Notes under the pieces: generated by a model | The model's input: only the letters and a program-made list of their open reading frames with translations | Databases searched by the model: none | What the model was told of the DNA's origin: nothing | NCBI GenBank assembly: GCA_022823185.1 | Contig: JAJDXQ010000037.1 | Location: 58,660-122,659, forward strand | Length of the DNA stretch: 64,000 nt | Source: Caldilineaceae bacterium | GTDB lineage: Bacteria; Chloroflexota; Anaerolineae; Caldilineales; Caldilineaceae | Reading direction: 5' to 3' | Shown: positions 17,797 through 25,529 of the stretch, piece by piece | Position numbering within the stretch: the stretch's first letter is position 1 | Layout of the letters: every line of letters begins with the position of its first letter | Made by a program: the position numbers and the translations under genes

Positions 17797-18368
17797 GGGC
17801 TGGGCGGGAGGAGCACGTTTTCTTGTCCGCGGAGGGGCACGGGGAACGGCGGAGGGCATCTTTTCCCCGAAGTCACGCGAAGGGGCGCGAAGAACAACGA
17901 TTTTTGGCGGACGTAGTGTTTTGGGGAGAGGATGGAGGTCGCGGGGACGTTGATTGGGCGGACATATGAAGGGGGTGGGGAAGCAATGCGGGGAGGGCAG
18001 TTCTCATCGGCGAGCAGCATAGGGCGCTTGATTCGCCTGCTCTGCATTCTCAGTTTGTGTGTAGTCGGCGACCATTTCGGGGCTCTACCAGCCATTCTGC
18101 GCCATGATCTCATGCGCGGGAGCGCTCGGCCTCGTCACTCGCGGCGCTCTCCCGTCCCTTCTGGATTGCCCAAAATAGTTGGACCTTTGGTCTGTATCTG
18201 CCGGAGCCAGGGACCTTCTAGCCTGCCGACCCTGTCCCCGTGCTTGTCGGACTAACATAACGGGTGGTACAAACGTCGGGGGCAGATCAGGGTGGAGCGA
18301 TCAACCGGGTTCCCAAAAAGAGTGGCATAGCAAAGCGAAAATGCGGCGTCATAAGGAGGGTGGCTGGT
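17797..18368. other. 572-base non-coding stretch before the P450 gene
   Basis: No convincing gene. It carries one copy of a 20-bp dispersed repeat at 17875-17894. AAGGAGGG at 18353-18360 is the ribosome site of the P450 gene. No clear promoter was found. Confidence 0.6.
17875..17894 (+). repeat. 20-bp dispersed repeat, copy 1 of 3
   Basis: ACGCGAAGGGGCGCGAAGAA. The identical 20-mer occurs at 62429-62448 and 63975-63994, always between genes. Confidence 0.8.
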
Positions 18369-19601
18369 ATGTCGAATGTCGGGCTCAATGCAGTGAAACT
18401 GGTCGTAAAGCGGATTCTGCTGGCGTGGGAGCGTCTGGAGTCAGGGGTAAGTTACGACCTGACCTCCAGCGCGTTCATAGAGGACCCGTACCGCACCTAT
18501 GAACAGCTGCGCCAGAAGGACCCCGTCCACCGCATGCGGTTAATCGAGGCCTGGGCGTTGACCCGCTACGAAGATGTGCAGGACGTTCTGGCTGACCACA
18601 AACGCTTTACGAACGCGGAGCGCAACTACGACTACATGCAGTATCGAACATTTCTGGATCTGGACCCCCCTGATCACACCAGGTTGCGGGGGCTTGTCTC
18701 CAAGGCCTTTACCCCGCGCGCGGTAAGGGAGCTTGGTCCGCGCATCCAGGAGCTTGTTGACGAACTCCTGGACGCGGCCGCCGGCAGAGGCCGGATCGAT
18801 CTGATCAGCGATTTTGCCTTCCCGTTGCCGGTTATCGTCATCGCCGAGATGCTCGGCGTTCCGGCACAGGATCGAGAGCGCTTCCGGGAATGGTCCGACG
18901 ATATTGCGCTCTCGGTCAATCCACTGCTCAACAGCGAACAGATAGAGCGGGTCCAACAGGCGACCGAGGAGCTCTTCGAATACTTCGAGGGCATCATCGA
19001 GCAGAGGCGGCAGGCGCCCCAGAATGACATGATCAGCGCGCTGCTGGCTGCTGAAGAAGAAGGGGACAGACTTACCCACGAAGAGCTGCTCTCAACACTC
19101 ATGCTGTTGCTGGTCGCAGGCAACGAGACGACGCGTAACCTGATCGGCAACGGCATGTTGGCTCTGCTCAAAAATCCGGCGCAGCTGCAACGATTGAGGG
19201 AGCATCCCGAACTGTTGGATTCGGCTATCAACGAGCTGCTCAGGTATGACAGCCCCGTGCAGATGGACGCGCGTAACGCCATCGACGATGTTGAGATCGG
19301 AGGCAAACGGATTGCGGCCGGCCAGCGGATTCTGGCGATAGTCGGGGCCGCAAATCGAGATCCGCAAATCTTTGCCAATCCCGACGAGCTCGATATCGGG
19401 CGCGACGAAATCAGCCACCTCTCCTTCGGCCGCGGCATCCACTACTGCCTCGGCTCTCCCCTTGCCATCCTGGAAGGACGCATCGCCTTTTCCAGCCTGC
19501 TGGATCGGTACTCTTCAATACGGTTGGCCTCTGAACCTGTGTTCAAAGACCAGATTGTCCTGCGGGGCGTCGAAGAGTTGTGGGTCGAAGTCGAACACTG
19601 A
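18369..19601 (+). CDS. Cytochrome P450
   Basis: 410-residue soluble heme monooxygenase of the bacterial CYP107-like type. The I-helix oxygen-activation motif is VAGNETTRNLI, the K-helix ExxR is in INELLRYDSP, and the heme-ligand loop is SFGRGIHYCLG with Cys360 as thiolate ligand. ATG 18369 is preferred because AAGGAGGG is eight bases upstream; the frame is open back to 18264. No reductase or ferredoxin gene is adjacent; a [2Fe-2S] ferredoxin sits about 38 kb away at 57392. A hairpin at 19760 probably ends the transcript. The substrate is unknown. Confidence 0.95.
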   Translation: MSNVGLNAVKLVVKRILLAWERLESGVSYDLTSSAFIEDPYRTYEQLRQKDPVHRMRLIEAWALTRYEDVQDVLADHKRFTNAERNYDYMQYRTFLDLDPPDHTRLRGLVSKAFTPRAVRELGPRIQELVDELLDAAAGRGRIDLISDFAFPLPVIVIAEMLGVPAQDRERFREWSDDIALSVNPLLNSEQIERVQQATEELFEYFEGIIEQRRQAPQNDMISALLAAEEEGDRLTHEELLSTLMLLLVAGNETTRNLIGNGMLALLKNPAQLQRLREHPELLDSAINELLRYDSPVQMDARNAIDDVEIGGKRIAAGQRILAIVGAANRDPQIFANPDELDIGRDEISHLSFGRGIHYCLGSPLAILEGRIAFSSLLDRYSSIRLASEPVFKDQIVLRGVEELWVEVEH

Positions 19602-19885
19602 TTATGCCGGCTACCTAGAGAGGCAGGCATGGCGGCGCGCCTCAGTCCGACCCGCCCCATGCGCGAAGGCCAACCTGACTTAAAGGCGAAAAGGACTTTC
19701 GAAACAGTGCGCCCTGGGCAGGATGCATTGGTACCGTAGGCGGCGATGCCATCTACAAATCAGAGTCCCTCGGCAGCCGAGGGACTCTGATCATTTGCAA
19801 TACAAATTAGTAGAAATTGCCCAAATCGGTCTATTCCCATTTAAGCCAGTTACGATCCGTGTCTAATCATGAATAAAGTTTCCTT
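19602..19885. other. Non-coding stretch after the P450 gene
   Basis: 284 bases with a strong hairpin (19760-19790) and an AT-richer segment at 19795-19885. No gene seen. Confidence 0.5.
19760..19790 (+). terminator. Hairpin downstream of P450
   Basis: 14-bp perfect stem TCAGAGTCCCTCGG (19760-19773) / CCGAGGGACTCTGA (19777-19790) with a three-base loop, 158 bases after the P450 stop. There is little T-tract, so it could also be a repeat-type hairpin. Confidence 0.55.
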
Positions 19886-20155
19886 TTATGGGGTGTTCCG
19901 AGCCTCGCCGCCCAGGTCGGTCAACCGATATCGATGATTCCTGCTCCTTGGTCTTTGCGGATGTGTCATCTCTATCAGGCCGGCGTCAAGGCTGGTGTGT
20001 AGATAGGTCTTGAGGAAAAGACTCCAATCCGCTAACCCCAAAACGGCCATGAGCCCGGCCCGGCTCATCCCTCCCTGCAAGGCTGCAACGAGTCGTCCTA
20101 CTTGAAGAGTTACATGCGGGGCCACATCAGGGGTTGCGCGTGGGACAACGTTCAC
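19886..20155 (-). pseudogene. Remnant of the C-terminal winged helix of a Fic/RecG-like (AlbA-type) regulator
   Basis: The frame starting at GTG 20155 reads VVPRATPDVAPHVTLQV, then a winged-helix-like block (GRLVAALQGGMSRAGLMAVL ... SLDAGLIEMT ... SRNHRYRLTDLG). This matches the C-terminal part of Fic-family and RecG-like putative DNA-binding proteins, where degenerate PQVTPQV linkers precede a winged helix ending in YRLT.KG. The large N-terminal catalytic or AAA-like part is absent: upstream of about 20155 the sequence turns into hairpin and repeat DNA. It is therefore probably a truncated, non-functional leftover. Confidence 0.6.
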
Positions 20156-20241
20156 TTCACGGCGCGGGAAGGTCACAAAGCGCGCTACCCCCACGCGTCC
20201 CCTCCACTCCACCCCTCCCCTCCCTCGCAAACCCCCTGTAG

Positions 20242-20261
20242 GGGCGCCCTTGTGGGCGCCC
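20242..20261. repeat. GGGCGCCC hairpin
   Basis: Two GGGCGCCC arms (20242-20249 and 20254-20261) around TTGT, within a short pyrimidine-rich intergenic repeat. Confidence 0.5.
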
Positions 20262-20332
20262 AAGCCCCTCCGCACAGAAACCCACCCCCAATCTGAGACG
20301 CCAACACGGCCCGCGCGCCCTTCTCCGTGCCC

Positions 20333-20448
20333 CTCCGTGGATCAAAAGGCCGTTGCCGTTCGCCGTTTCCCCCCATCCCCCAAATCCCAAAAATCCCCCC
20401 AAATCCCCGTTCAGACAATCCCCGGCCCAGACAAAATCCCCGTTTGCC
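20333..20448 (-). repeat. G-rich dispersed repeat, copy 1
   Basis: Reads on the plus strand from CTCCGTGGATCAAAAG through CGTTGCCGTTCGCCG and C-rich AAATCCC runs to CCCCGTTCAGACA. The same order of blocks is found at 21390-21525 and, on the opposite strand, at about 63817-63970. The G-strand has several runs of three to six G. Confidence 0.8.
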
Positions 20449-20450
20449 CC

Positions 20451-20479
20451 TTGACATCGTGCAGCCAATCGAGTACACT
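20451..20479 (+). promoter_or_regulatory. Strong sigma70-type promoter before the 80-residue gene
   Basis: Perfect TTGACA (20451-20456), 17-base spacer, TACACT (20474-20479). Expected start of transcription is about 20486, 30 bases before ATG 20516. Confidence 0.6.
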
Positions 20480-20515
20480 TGTTCCACCCTGGTTCATACA
20501 TTCCCTCGCGTCTGT

Positions 20516-20758
20516 ATGATCTCCCCGACGCCAACCAATCGCCCCGCCCGGACCAGGACCGGCGTCGTCCCCGAAACCGGCGAAGTCGAAACCGACCCCG
20601 AAGTCCTGGCCGACCAGGTGCGCCAGGCCGGCGACCTGATTCGCCTCCTCGAGAACCTCTATCAGAATGACGACTACGAGAGAACGCAGGACGAACTTAA
20701 CGACCCGGACGCCCCCAATGGCGCCGTAATCAACCACCAGCCCGTTCCAACCTCCTGA
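20516..20758 (+). CDS. Small acidic hypothetical protein (80 aa)
   Basis: ATG 20516 begins MISPTPTNRPARTRTGVV, followed by an acidic, helix-like segment (ETDPEVLADQVRQAGDLIRL and LLENLYQNDDYERTQDELND in part) and a polar tail. No known domain is recognised. It is supported by a good promoter 30 bases upstream and a coding-like segment, but the ribosome site is weak. It sits between two copies of the G-rich repeat, so it could be cargo of, or a passenger in, a repeat-flanked segment. The frame is open further upstream, but that part is repeat DNA. Confidence 0.5.
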   Translation: MISPTPTNRPARTRTGVVPETGEVETDPEVLADQVRQAGDLIRLLENLYQNDDYERTQDELNDPDAPNGAVINHQPVPTS

Positions 20759-20997
20759 CCTGGGAAGGTTGAAAAACAAATAGAATATACTGTACTCCTG
20801 CCGCCCCTCCTCGCGGCAGCGTAATCCCCTACCCACCATCCTGCCGCCCCACCCGCCGCAACACCCATCAAACCGCCCAAACCCCCTCAACACCTCGTCA
20901 GACGCTCGCAAACGCCCATTCATCGCCCGTCTATCACTCGCCCTGGCCCCGATTCGCCTCCCTTCGCGGATCCCCGCCCTTTTCCACCTCCAATCTC

Positions 20998-21340
20998 TCA
21001 CCAACGCTCACAAACACTCACGAACGCTCGTGAACACTCACAAACACTCACAAACGCTCACGAACACTCGTAAACACTCACAAACACTCACGAACGCTCG
21101 TGAACGCTCACAAACACTCACGAACGCTCGTGAACGCTCACAAACACTCGCGAACACTCGTGAACGCTCGTTAACACTCGTAAACACTCACAAACACTTG
21201 TAAACGCTCACAAACACTCGTGAACGCTCACAAACACTCACGATCACTCACGAACACGCACGAACGCTCGTAAACGCTCACAAACGCTCACGAACATTCG
21301 TAAACGCTCATGCAACGCTCACAAACACGCACGAACACGC
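20998..21340. repeat. 10-bp minisatellite
   Basis: About 34 degenerate units of a decamer such as CTCACAAACA, CTCACGAACG and CTCGTGAACG. Since ten is not a multiple of three it cannot encode a simple peptide repeat. Adjacent variants such as CACGAACGCTCGTG form small inverted repeats. Confidence 0.9.
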
Positions 21341-21389
21341 ACCACCCCCTCACACCATCCCCATCGCGCACCACAAAGGCGCTGCCCAC

Positions 21390-21525
21390 CTCCGTGGATC
21401 AAAAGACGTCGCCGTTCGCCGTTGCCGTTTCCCCCATCCCCCTAATCCCAAAAGTCCCCCCAAATCCCCGTTCAGACAAATCCCCGTCCCAAATCCCCGT
21501 TCAGACAAAATCCCCGTCCCCCCCG
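21390..21525 (-). repeat. G-rich dispersed repeat, copy 2
   Basis: Same block order and orientation as the copy at 20333, with the CCCCGTTCAGACA block duplicated at its right end. With copy 1 it forms a direct repeat around about 0.95 kb. Confidence 0.8.
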
Positions 21526-21661
21526 CTGAATGTTCTCTCCCAGAAAAATGCGTATGCCCTGGACACACGAAGGACGCCTTGCGGAAGGTGATTTGAGTGT
21601 GTTACGAGGTAGGGCGGGCGTACATTGCGATCGGGGGCGAGCGGGTGTTGGGGCGGGGGGT

Positions 21662-21703
21662 CCGGGGGACTCCCCGGCCCGGCGGCGGGTGTTTGCCGCC
21701 GGG
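21662..21703. repeat. Tandem GC-rich hairpins
   Basis: CCGGGG/CCCCGG (21662-21677, loop GACT) directly followed by CCCGGCGGC/GCCGCCGGG (21678-21703, eight-base loop). It resembles an interspersed palindromic element. Confidence 0.5.
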
Positions 21704-21978
21704 GATCGGCGCAGGGCCACCGGGTCCAGGCACTGCCCCGCCCGGTTGATGAGGGGACTTGGCGGCTGACGGCGTTTGACGGCACTGGCGTGCGGCGGGG
21801 CGCGGGAAGGGCGGGGCGCGGAGGGGCCGCCGACACAGCGCAAGGCGACAAGGTTGAAGGTCGGGGGTTGGGGGAGGCCCGGAACTGCAGGGCGTAGAGG
21901 CCAGGAGCCAGGGGTTAGCGGCGGGAGGGTAATCTGATTGAGCAATGGGAATTGGGGATGGGTTGGGGGGAGGCGGGG

Positions 21979-23286
21979 TTAGACGGCTGGACGCGCTCGC
22001 CAGAGGCGGAACTGTTTTTTGCCCAGGATTAGCCACCAGACGGTGACAGTTTCGGAAATGAAGCCGGCAAGCAGGGATGCTACGCCGAGGGCCGCGCCCT
22101 GCACGCCAAACAGGGGCAGGAGCAGCAGGGCGGCGAGGATGGCGCCGGTGCGCATCGGCGCGCCCACCGCCATGGGAAGCGTGTGCCGCTCGACAAAGGC
22201 GATGCTGTGAAAGTAGGCGCGGTGGATGACTATAAATGGGAAGAACGTGTAGATCTGGAGCGGCGCGCGGCTGAGCTCGGCCAGGGCCGGTGTCAGGCCG
22301 ATGACCTGCTCCAACAGGACTGTTCGCAGGGGCGTCCAGAAGAGCAGGAGGCAGATGGCGCTGGCGATGAAGCCGCACCGGTAAGCGTAGAGAAGGAACG
22401 GACGGTAGGCGCGCAGTTCGGCGTAGAAGGGGGGCATGAGGGCGCGCAGTTCGTTCAACCACCGGTAGGTCCACTGGCCGAGTGTGTAGGCCACTGTCAG
22501 CGCGGCGATTTCTTCTGCGCCGCTGGCGCCGCGCACGACGAACAGGTTGATGAGGGGCCGGCTGGACTCCTGCATGAAATTCATGAGCCCCAGCGGCCAG
22601 GTAAAGTGGAAGAAGGCGGTATAGGTGATCGGGGAGCGATCGAGCCTGTGCGGCAGGCCGCTGCCGGCGAAACGCCAGAGAAAGCAGAGGATGGCGCCAA
22701 ACTCGGTCAGGGCGGAAGCGTAGAGAACGAGGATCGGCAGCCAGATGGGATGGTCGCGAATAGAATCGACCTGGAGAAGCGCGACGACGGTCGCGAGGCC
22801 GGCGGCAACGCTCAGGGCGGTTGCGAGGCTGATCTGGCCGGTCCGTTTGGCGCGGGTCAGGACGCCGGCGCCGAGCTGCGTCAAGCCCCTTACGAGCGGC
22901 ATTGGCAGGAGCCACAGCATCATCATGCGCACGCGCTCGCCGGTCTCGAGGTCGATGCCGTGCAGGCCCTCGAGCAGATGGCGGCTGAGTGGCGTGCCGC
23001 TAAGCAGCCATTGTATTGCCACCATCAGAAGCGCCAGCGCGCTGACGTAGCGCAGACCCCGCCAGAAGTCTCTTTTGTCCTCCACCAGGACCATGCCGGC
23101 GTAGCGAATTTGCGCGAGCGGGCTGGACAGTGCGGTGACCAATCCCCAGGCCAGTCCAAATGCGGCCAGGACACGCGTGGCGTCGGGCATGCGCGCCATG
23201 CCTGCGTTAATGCTCTGCGCGCCGAATTCAAAGATGAGGATTGTGAGGATTAGAGGCAGGAGGAAACGGGTAAAACGCAGGTACAT
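21979..23286 (-). CDS. ANKH (progressive ankylosis)-like membrane transporter
   Basis: 435-residue polytopic membrane protein. Several segments align by eye with vertebrate ANKH: the N-terminal RFLLPLILTILIFEFGAQ block, the VEDKRDF loop, the central SRPLINLFVVR and YRWLNELRALMPPF blocks, and the C-terminal GVQGAALGVASLLAGFISET. Order and spacing are conserved over nearly the full length. ANKH exports ATP and citrate from animal cells and belongs to the MATE/MOP-type superfold. The start is ATG 23286 with no clear ribosome site. It is flanked by decayed DNA on both sides. The transported substrate in a bacterium is unknown. Confidence 0.8.
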   Translation of the reverse strand: MYLRFTRFLLPLILTILIFEFGAQSINAGMARMPDATRVLAAFGLAWGLVTALSSPLAQIRYAGMVLVEDKRDFWRGLRYVSALALLMVAIQWLLSGTPLSRHLLEGLHGIDLETGERVRMMMLWLLPMPLVRGLTQLGAGVLTRAKRTGQISLATALSVAAGLATVVALLQVDSIRDHPIWLPILVLYASALTEFGAILCFLWRFAGSGLPHRLDRSPITYTAFFHFTWPLGLMNFMQESSRPLINLFVVRGASGAEEIAALTVAYTLGQWTYRWLNELRALMPPFYAELRAYRPFLLYAYRCGFIASAICLLLFWTPLRTVLLEQVIGLTPALAELSRAPLQIYTFFPFIVIHRAYFHSIAFVERHTLPMAVGAPMRTGAILAALLLLPLFGVQGAALGVASLLAGFISETVTVWWLILGKKQFRLWRARPAV

Positions 23287-23385
23287 GGGTTAGGGACCGG
23301 TCGGTTCGCGGCGCGCGCCGGCCATGCGCAAGGGAAGACGGGAGGGCGGCACGGGAAATTATCACACAGCGGAGAACTGTGCGCA
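23287..23385. other. Short non-coding region upstream of the ANKH-like gene
   Basis: Divergent spacer between the ANKH-like gene and the broken toxin gene; no clear promoter. Confidence 0.4.
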
Positions 23386-23687
23386 ATGGTTGGGCGCAGT
23401 CCATTCGGTCGTTGGTTCGACAGTCTCGACGCCGGGTCGGCGGTCAGAGTGAGGATAACTCTCGCCCGGATGGAGGCTGGGAACCTGTCCAACGTGAGAG
23501 GCGCTGGCAGTGGGGTGTTGGCGTGCCGATTAGACGTCGGTCCAGGCTGCAGAGTCAATTTGGGCAGAGATGGGGACAGATTGATAGTCCTGCTCGGCGG
23601 TGGCGCAAAAGCCCCCAGCAGAGGAACTTTGAGGACGCTCGTGAACTTTGGCAAGCGTACAAGCGCCGCAAGCGGCAGGAGGTGTGA
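23386..23687 (+). pseudogene. HigB/RelE-type addiction-module toxin, frameshifted
   Basis: From ATG 23386 the frame reads SPFGRWFDSLDAGSAVRVRI, then ARMEAGNL, LDVGPGCRV and IVLLGGGAK. This is the core of the PF05973-type killer protein (typical F..W...L, R..LGN, GPGYRVY, LL.GGDK). After the AAAA run at 23607-23610 the reading must move to the frame giving SPQQRNFEDARELWQAYKRR, the expected C-terminal helix, ending at TGA 23687. Restoring one base in the A- or C-run joins the halves. Several core residues (for example the Tyr of GPGYR) are also changed, so it is a decayed gene unless the shift is a sequencing error. Confidence 0.65.
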
Positions 23688-23690
23688 AAG

Positions 23691-23843
23691 ATGCCGCTCA
23701 CCTATGACTTCAAAGGGACCCTGAAGGTCAGCGCAGCTCTTTCTTGTACTCTCCCTTGGCGCTGGTTCCACACGCATGAAGGCTGGCCGGGCGTGCCGCT
23801 TGTTGGCAAATTGCAGGGCAGAACGGGTGGCTTGGGGCGTTGA
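23691..23843 (+). pseudogene. Remnant of the cognate HigA-type antitoxin
   Basis: ATG 23691 lies three bases after the toxin stop with AGGAGGTG just upstream, as in intact modules. The first residues MPLTYDFKGTLKVSA match the start of the addiction-module antidote family (M.LT.DFKETVK.R). The rest (SCTLPWRWFHTHEG...) has lost the similarity and stops after 50 codons, so the helix-turn-helix part is missing. Confidence 0.55.
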
Positions 23844-23936
23844 CAACCACTGGTGGCTGTGCAACAATCAGGGCGAGAGCACGGGCACAGGCGGCTCTCA
23901 GGGCCGGGGCCTCCCCTCAATGCGCGGTGAAATCAG

Positions 23937-25529
23937 ATGGGCGTCAAGACACCTGATTGGGTGAAGCATGCGGTTTTCTATCAGATCTTTCCGGATCGCT
24001 TCAGCCGCAGCCCGCGTCTGAAACATCCGCCAGGAATCCAGTTCAAACCCTGGGGCGCGCCGCCGTCGGAAGAGGGATTCCAGGGCGGCGATCTTCTGGG
24101 CATCGTTGACCGGCTGGACTATCTGGAGGCGTTGGGCGTCAATGCCCTCTATTTGAACCCGATCTTCAGTTCGGCTGCCAATCACCGTTACCATACTTTC
24201 GATTATATGAAGGTGGACCCACTGTTGGGAGGGGACGCCGCTTTTCGCGAGTTGTTGGACGCGGCGCATGGCCGGAGTATGCGCGTGGTTATCGACGGCG
24301 TGTTCAACCATTGCGGACGGGGCTTCTGGCCGTTTCATCATATCCTGGAAACCGGAAAGAGGTCGCCCTATTTCGACTGGTTCCGGGTAAAGGGATGGCC
24401 GCTGCGGCCCTATCACAGCAGCGAGCAGCAGCCGCACAACTACGCAGCCTGGTGGAATCTGCCCGCTCTGCCCAAACTGAACACGGGCAATCCCGGCATG
24501 AGGCAGTATCTGCTGGAGGTCTCCCGTCACTGGATCGAATTCGGCGCGGACGGTTGGCGATTGGATGTGCCGGAGGAGATTGACGATCCGGAGTTTTGGC
24601 GGGCGTTTCGGCGCGTGGTGAAGGAGACGAATGCCGACGCCTACACGGTGGGCGAGATTTGGGATGAGGCGGAGGAGTGGTTGCAGGGGGATCGTTTTGA
24701 TGCGGTGATGAACTACGTTCTGAGCCGCGCGGCTTACGGGTATTTCGGCGCGGAGACGGTTCCGCGCGACTACCGGCCCGGGGGATACGCGATCGAGAAG
24801 CTGAATACACATGCTTTTGCGGCCGTGATCGAGCGGACTTTGGCGCGTTACGACTGGCAGGTGGTTACGGCGCAGTTGAACCTTTTGAACAGCCATGATA
24901 CGGCGCGCAACCTGTGGGCTTTGGACGGGGACGCCAGCGGCGTGCGGCTATGCCTGATGTTGCAAATGACGCTGCCGGGCGCGCCGTGCATCTACTATGG
25001 CGAAGAGATCGGCATGGACGGCGGACCCGATCCCGGCTGCCGCGGGGCCTTTCCATGGGATGAGCAGGAGAGTTGGGATAATGACCTGCTCGACTACTAT
25101 CGGAAGGCGATTGCGCTGCGGCACAGCCAGCCTGCGCTGCGCACGGGCGGGTACAGGACGTTGGTGGCTGCCGGCGAGGTCTTCGGATTCAGCCGCTGGC
25201 TGCGCGGGGGCGCAGGGACAGGGAGCCAGGCAGCGGAGCAAGGCTGCGAAGGGGAAGACCATCTGATCGTGCTTTTCAACCGTGCGAAGGCAGAGGCTCG
25301 CTTGGCTGTTCCGCTTGCCGGCGAAGCGCGCGGCGAAAAGGAAAGTTCCGGCGCTTCGCAGCGAACCTTTCGGGCGATCTGGCCGCCGGAGGCCGGCGAC
25401 GAAATCTTTGACGCACGCAATGGAACGCTTTGGGGCCTGACGATACCGGCGAGAGAGACGTTAATTCTCGAAGAAGTGTCGACTGAGGCGGGAAGTCCTT
25501 CCGAGCGGGGGCGCGATGGAGACGGTTAA
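23937..25529 (+). CDS. GH13 alpha-amylase-family glycosidase
   Basis: 530-residue enzyme acting on alpha-1,4/1,6-glucans, of the neopullulanase/cyclomaltodextrinase type but without their N-terminal domain. The barrel carries the conserved regions DGVFNH (120-125), DGWRLDVPEE with nucleophile Asp210, VGEIWDE with acid/base Glu240, and LNSHDTAR with Asp321. There is no signal peptide, so it should work inside the cell on imported maltodextrin or glycogen fragments. A C-terminal beta domain follows after about residue 410 with an unusual Gly/Ala/Gln-rich insert around 420-440. Its last 14 bases overlap the lipid kinase gene. Confidence 0.95.
   Translation: MGVKTPDWVKHAVFYQIFPDRFSRSPRLKHPPGIQFKPWGAPPSEEGFQGGDLLGIVDRLDYLEALGVNALYLNPIFSSAANHRYHTFDYMKVDPLLGGDAAFRELLDAAHGRSMRVVIDGVFNHCGRGFWPFHHILETGKRSPYFDWFRVKGWPLRPYHSSEQQPHNYAAWWNLPALPKLNTGNPGMRQYLLEVSRHWIEFGADGWRLDVPEEIDDPEFWRAFRRVVKETNADAYTVGEIWDEAEEWLQGDRFDAVMNYVLSRAAYGYFGAETVPRDYRPGGYAIEKLNTHAFAAVIERTLARYDWQVVTAQLNLLNSHDTARNLWALDGDASGVRLCLMLQMTLPGAPCIYYGEEIGMDGGPDPGCRGAFPWDEQESWDNDLLDYYRKAIALRHSQPALRTGGYRTLVAAGEVFGFSRWLRGGAGTGSQAAEQGCEGEDHLIVLFNRAKAEARLAVPLAGEARGEKESSGASQRTFRAIWPPEAGDEIFDARNGTLWGLTIPARETLILEEVSTEAGSPSERGRDGDG

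Larger units (their letters stand above)
20156..20515. other. Repeat-derived stretch before the 80-residue gene
   Basis: 360 bases with no gene: a GGGCGCCC hairpin (20242-20261), the first copy of the G-rich repeat (20333-20448) and a sigma70-type promoter (20451-20479). Confidence 0.6.
20759..21978. other. 1.2-kb non-coding, repeat-rich stretch
   Basis: Contains the 10-bp minisatellite (20998-21340), the second G-rich repeat (21390-21525) and a pair of GC-rich hairpins (21662-21703). The remaining sequence is GC-rich with no recognisable gene; long frames on the minus strand here are read-throughs from the antisense of the next gene. Confidence 0.6.

Noticed and set aside
20998..21340. CRISPR array
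   Set aside because: Units are 10 bp and contiguous without spacers.
21602..22915. 437-codon minus-strand frame overlapping the ANKH-like gene
   Set aside because: Arg/Pro-rich alternate-frame translation with no motif; the overlapping frame has full ANKH similarity.
23379..23687. Arg-rich 102-residue protein as a separate gene
   Set aside because: Only its last 25 residues look coding and they continue the toxin in the other frame; better read as a frameshifted toxin.
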